DNA of 64,000 nucleotides, taken from contig NZ_QAAE01000005.1 of the NCBI RefSeq assembly GCF_003046585.1, positions 144,022 through 208,021 of the forward strand. Reading direction: 5' to 3'. Under the pieces are notes generated by a model. It was given only the letters and a program-made list of their open reading frames with translations, was not told the DNA's origin and made no database searches. Shown in pieces: positions 62,890-64,000 of the stretch; positions within the stretch are counted from its first letter, which is position 1; each line of letters starts with the position of its first letter. The stretch is from Nitrosomonas aestuarii. GTDB taxonomy: Bacteria; Pseudomonadota; Gammaproteobacteria; Burkholderiales; Nitrosomonadaceae. The translations under genes were made by a program, and so were the position numbers.

Positions 62890-63713
62890 TATCTAATCCC
62901 CTCTGCAAATCCTTTTTCACCATACGCTGTAACGTCGTGTTTCATTGAGATACGGCCTCTTTCGCCTTTAACATAGAAGAAAGCGGTGCAATAGATTTTG
63001 CCTAAGTACCACCATACACAGAACATCAGCATGGATACAAAGGCCGAGAAGAATGCTGCAATCACCGTGGTGTGACCACCAAACGTTCGTAACGATCCCT
63101 GTTCAATCAAACGCACATATTCCGGTGTACCTGTACGTACATACAGAAAACCTGTGTAATCAGCTACTGAAAGCAATACACCTTCAACAACTACTGGCAG
63201 ATGGGTTGGTCCAAAGATCGGCCAGTTGCCCGGATAAAAGAACAAGCCCCAGAATCCACCACCCAGTAACGCTGTAATCAACCAGTTACCAGTCAGTAAC
63301 ATGATCGTATCCAGCATCAATGCACCGGGTATCATGGTTGACGGTAATACAAAGTTGATCGGGTAGTGCGACCACCAGTAGAAGCCCCAGTAGCGGGTCA
63401 GCCACTCACCTGTCAACAGGCACACAATGCACAGTGTCGCTCCATACGGTAAACGGTAGTTCACCCATAAATAATACATCAAGGCCGCACAATACATAAC
63501 ACCCACTATCGGCGTTACTACCGGCCACCATTGACGGTCTTTCCAGTCAAGCCAAAAATCCCAGTCACCTGCCAACAGCATAAAGTGCATATGGAATGTG
63601 CCAACCAGTAATATACAAAGAATTGGAAAATAAACCGCATCAATGTATCTGGACATCTTGACTGCTTCGGGCGGCATTTTCGCCGCTGCTATAATTTCGT
63701 CTGTTCTGCTCAC
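62889..63713 (-). CDS. amoA: Ammonia monooxygenase subunit A
   Basis: Membrane subunit of the ammonia monooxygenase, 274 residues, with seven hydrophobic segments. Highly conserved stretches are [80 protein letters not shown] and [20 protein letters not shown]. The N-terminus [22 protein letters not shown] is more like the Nitrosospira form than N. europaea, a point for lineage placement. It starts at GTG with GGGAG upstream. The amoC gene ends 176 bases before. Confidence 0.98.
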   Translation of the reverse strand: MSRTDEIIAAAKMPPEAVKMSRYIDAVYFPILCILLVGTFHMHFMLLAGDWDFWLDWKDRQWWPVVTPIVGVMYCAALMYYLWVNYRLPYGATLCIVCLLTGEWLTRYWGFYWWSHYPINFVLPSTMIPGALMLDTIMLLTGNWLITALLGGGFWGLFFYPGNWPIFGPTHLPVVVEGVLLSVADYTGFLYVRTGTPEYVRLIEQGSLRTFGGHTTVIAAFFSAFVSMLMFCVWWYLGKIYCTAFFYVKGERGRISMKHDVTAYGEKGFAEGIR

Positions 63714-63845
63714 TAGACTCTCCCTTCGTTTGTTTCGTGTTGTGATATTAATTTTGAAAACATGACGATTCCTTTACTGTCTCTTACTACCTCTCTTCGA
63801 GCGGAAAGCATATAACTCCCTTATCCGCTTACCGCTCTATTCGAG

Positions 63846-63873
63846 TATCACCCCCGCTTACGCAAGGGTGATA
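63846..63873 (-). other. Hairpin in the amoC-amoA spacer
   Basis: TATCACCC (63846-63853) and GGGTGATA (63866-63873) pair as an 8-bp stem around 12 bases. It lies 17 bases past the amoC stop on the minus strand and is not followed by a T-run. This suggests a processing or stability element in the amoC-amoAB transcript, not a full terminator. Confidence 0.55.
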
Positions 63874-63889
63874 TATAGTCTAGCTTAGA

Positions 63890-64000
<111 letters not shown>

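Overview
The window is a 64 kb stretch of a chemolithotrophic ammonia-oxidising betaproteobacterium of the Nitrosomonas type. The main evidence is the amoCAB operon at the right edge (minus strand, amoC cut by the window end), a nitrosocyanin gene (32704-33120), an N-type ATPase operon, hopanoid genes and a betaproteobacterial purMN / hda / AI-2E gene content. The species cannot be fixed from the sequence alone. AmoA resembles Nitrosomonas/Nitrosospira AmoA, and the N-ATPase would fit a salt-tolerant or stress-tolerant lineage.

Layout. 1-3982: end of a type II secretion-like operon (secretin, cut at its 5' end, then three pseudopilin-like proteins). 4010-7423: cysG, tRNA-Arg(CCU) on the minus strand, trxB and an Smr-domain protein. 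7456-13546: a DksA-like zinc-finger protein, a membrane-anchored peroxiredoxin, a long YeiH-type transporter followed by a 43-residue membrane microprotein, a universal stress protein, three small or unknown proteins and a thiolase. 13662-18000: a BarA-like hybrid kinase and the folate/iron-sulfur protein YgfZ. 18168-24313: a nine-gene-type N-ATPase operon reduced to eight genes (D-C-Q-B-E-F-A-G), without atpR. 24687-33120: a polysaccharide flippase, a site-2 protease with CBS domains, a PhnD-like protein coupled to a GGDEF-EAL protein, a SLAC1/TehA-family channel and nitrosocyanin. 33422-39317: a glucan/trehalose block (glk, glucan phosphorylase, DUF5752-like protein, TreT-like glycosyltransferase). 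39867-44664: a PEP-CTERM protein, purM, purN, a DUF3108 protein and an RsmB-type methyltransferase. 44695-50329 (minus): hopanoid genes hpnH-hpnB-hpnM-hpnN. 50834-52846: a lipoprotein and a flavoprotein. 53361-57581: acyl-AMP/ACP ligase, SDR reductase, ACP and serine-palmitoyltransferase-like synthase, read as a bacterial sphingolipid (ceramide) operon. 57646-60149 (minus): AI-2E transporter, hda, HAD phosphatase. 60447-61495: a decayed IS256-family element. 61568-64000 (minus): amoCAB with a strong terminator.

How the parts relate. Ammonia monooxygenase and nitrosocyanin serve energy metabolism. The hopanoid and putative sphingolipid operons lie within 3 kb of each other, and both would supply ordered outer-membrane lipids. 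The N-ATPase is probably a second rotary ATPase beside a housekeeping enzyme outside the window. Its missing AtpR and its altered c-subunit ion site are among the most informative oddities here. A family of short intergenic repeats with inverted ends lies at four places between 24.4 and 39.4 kb.
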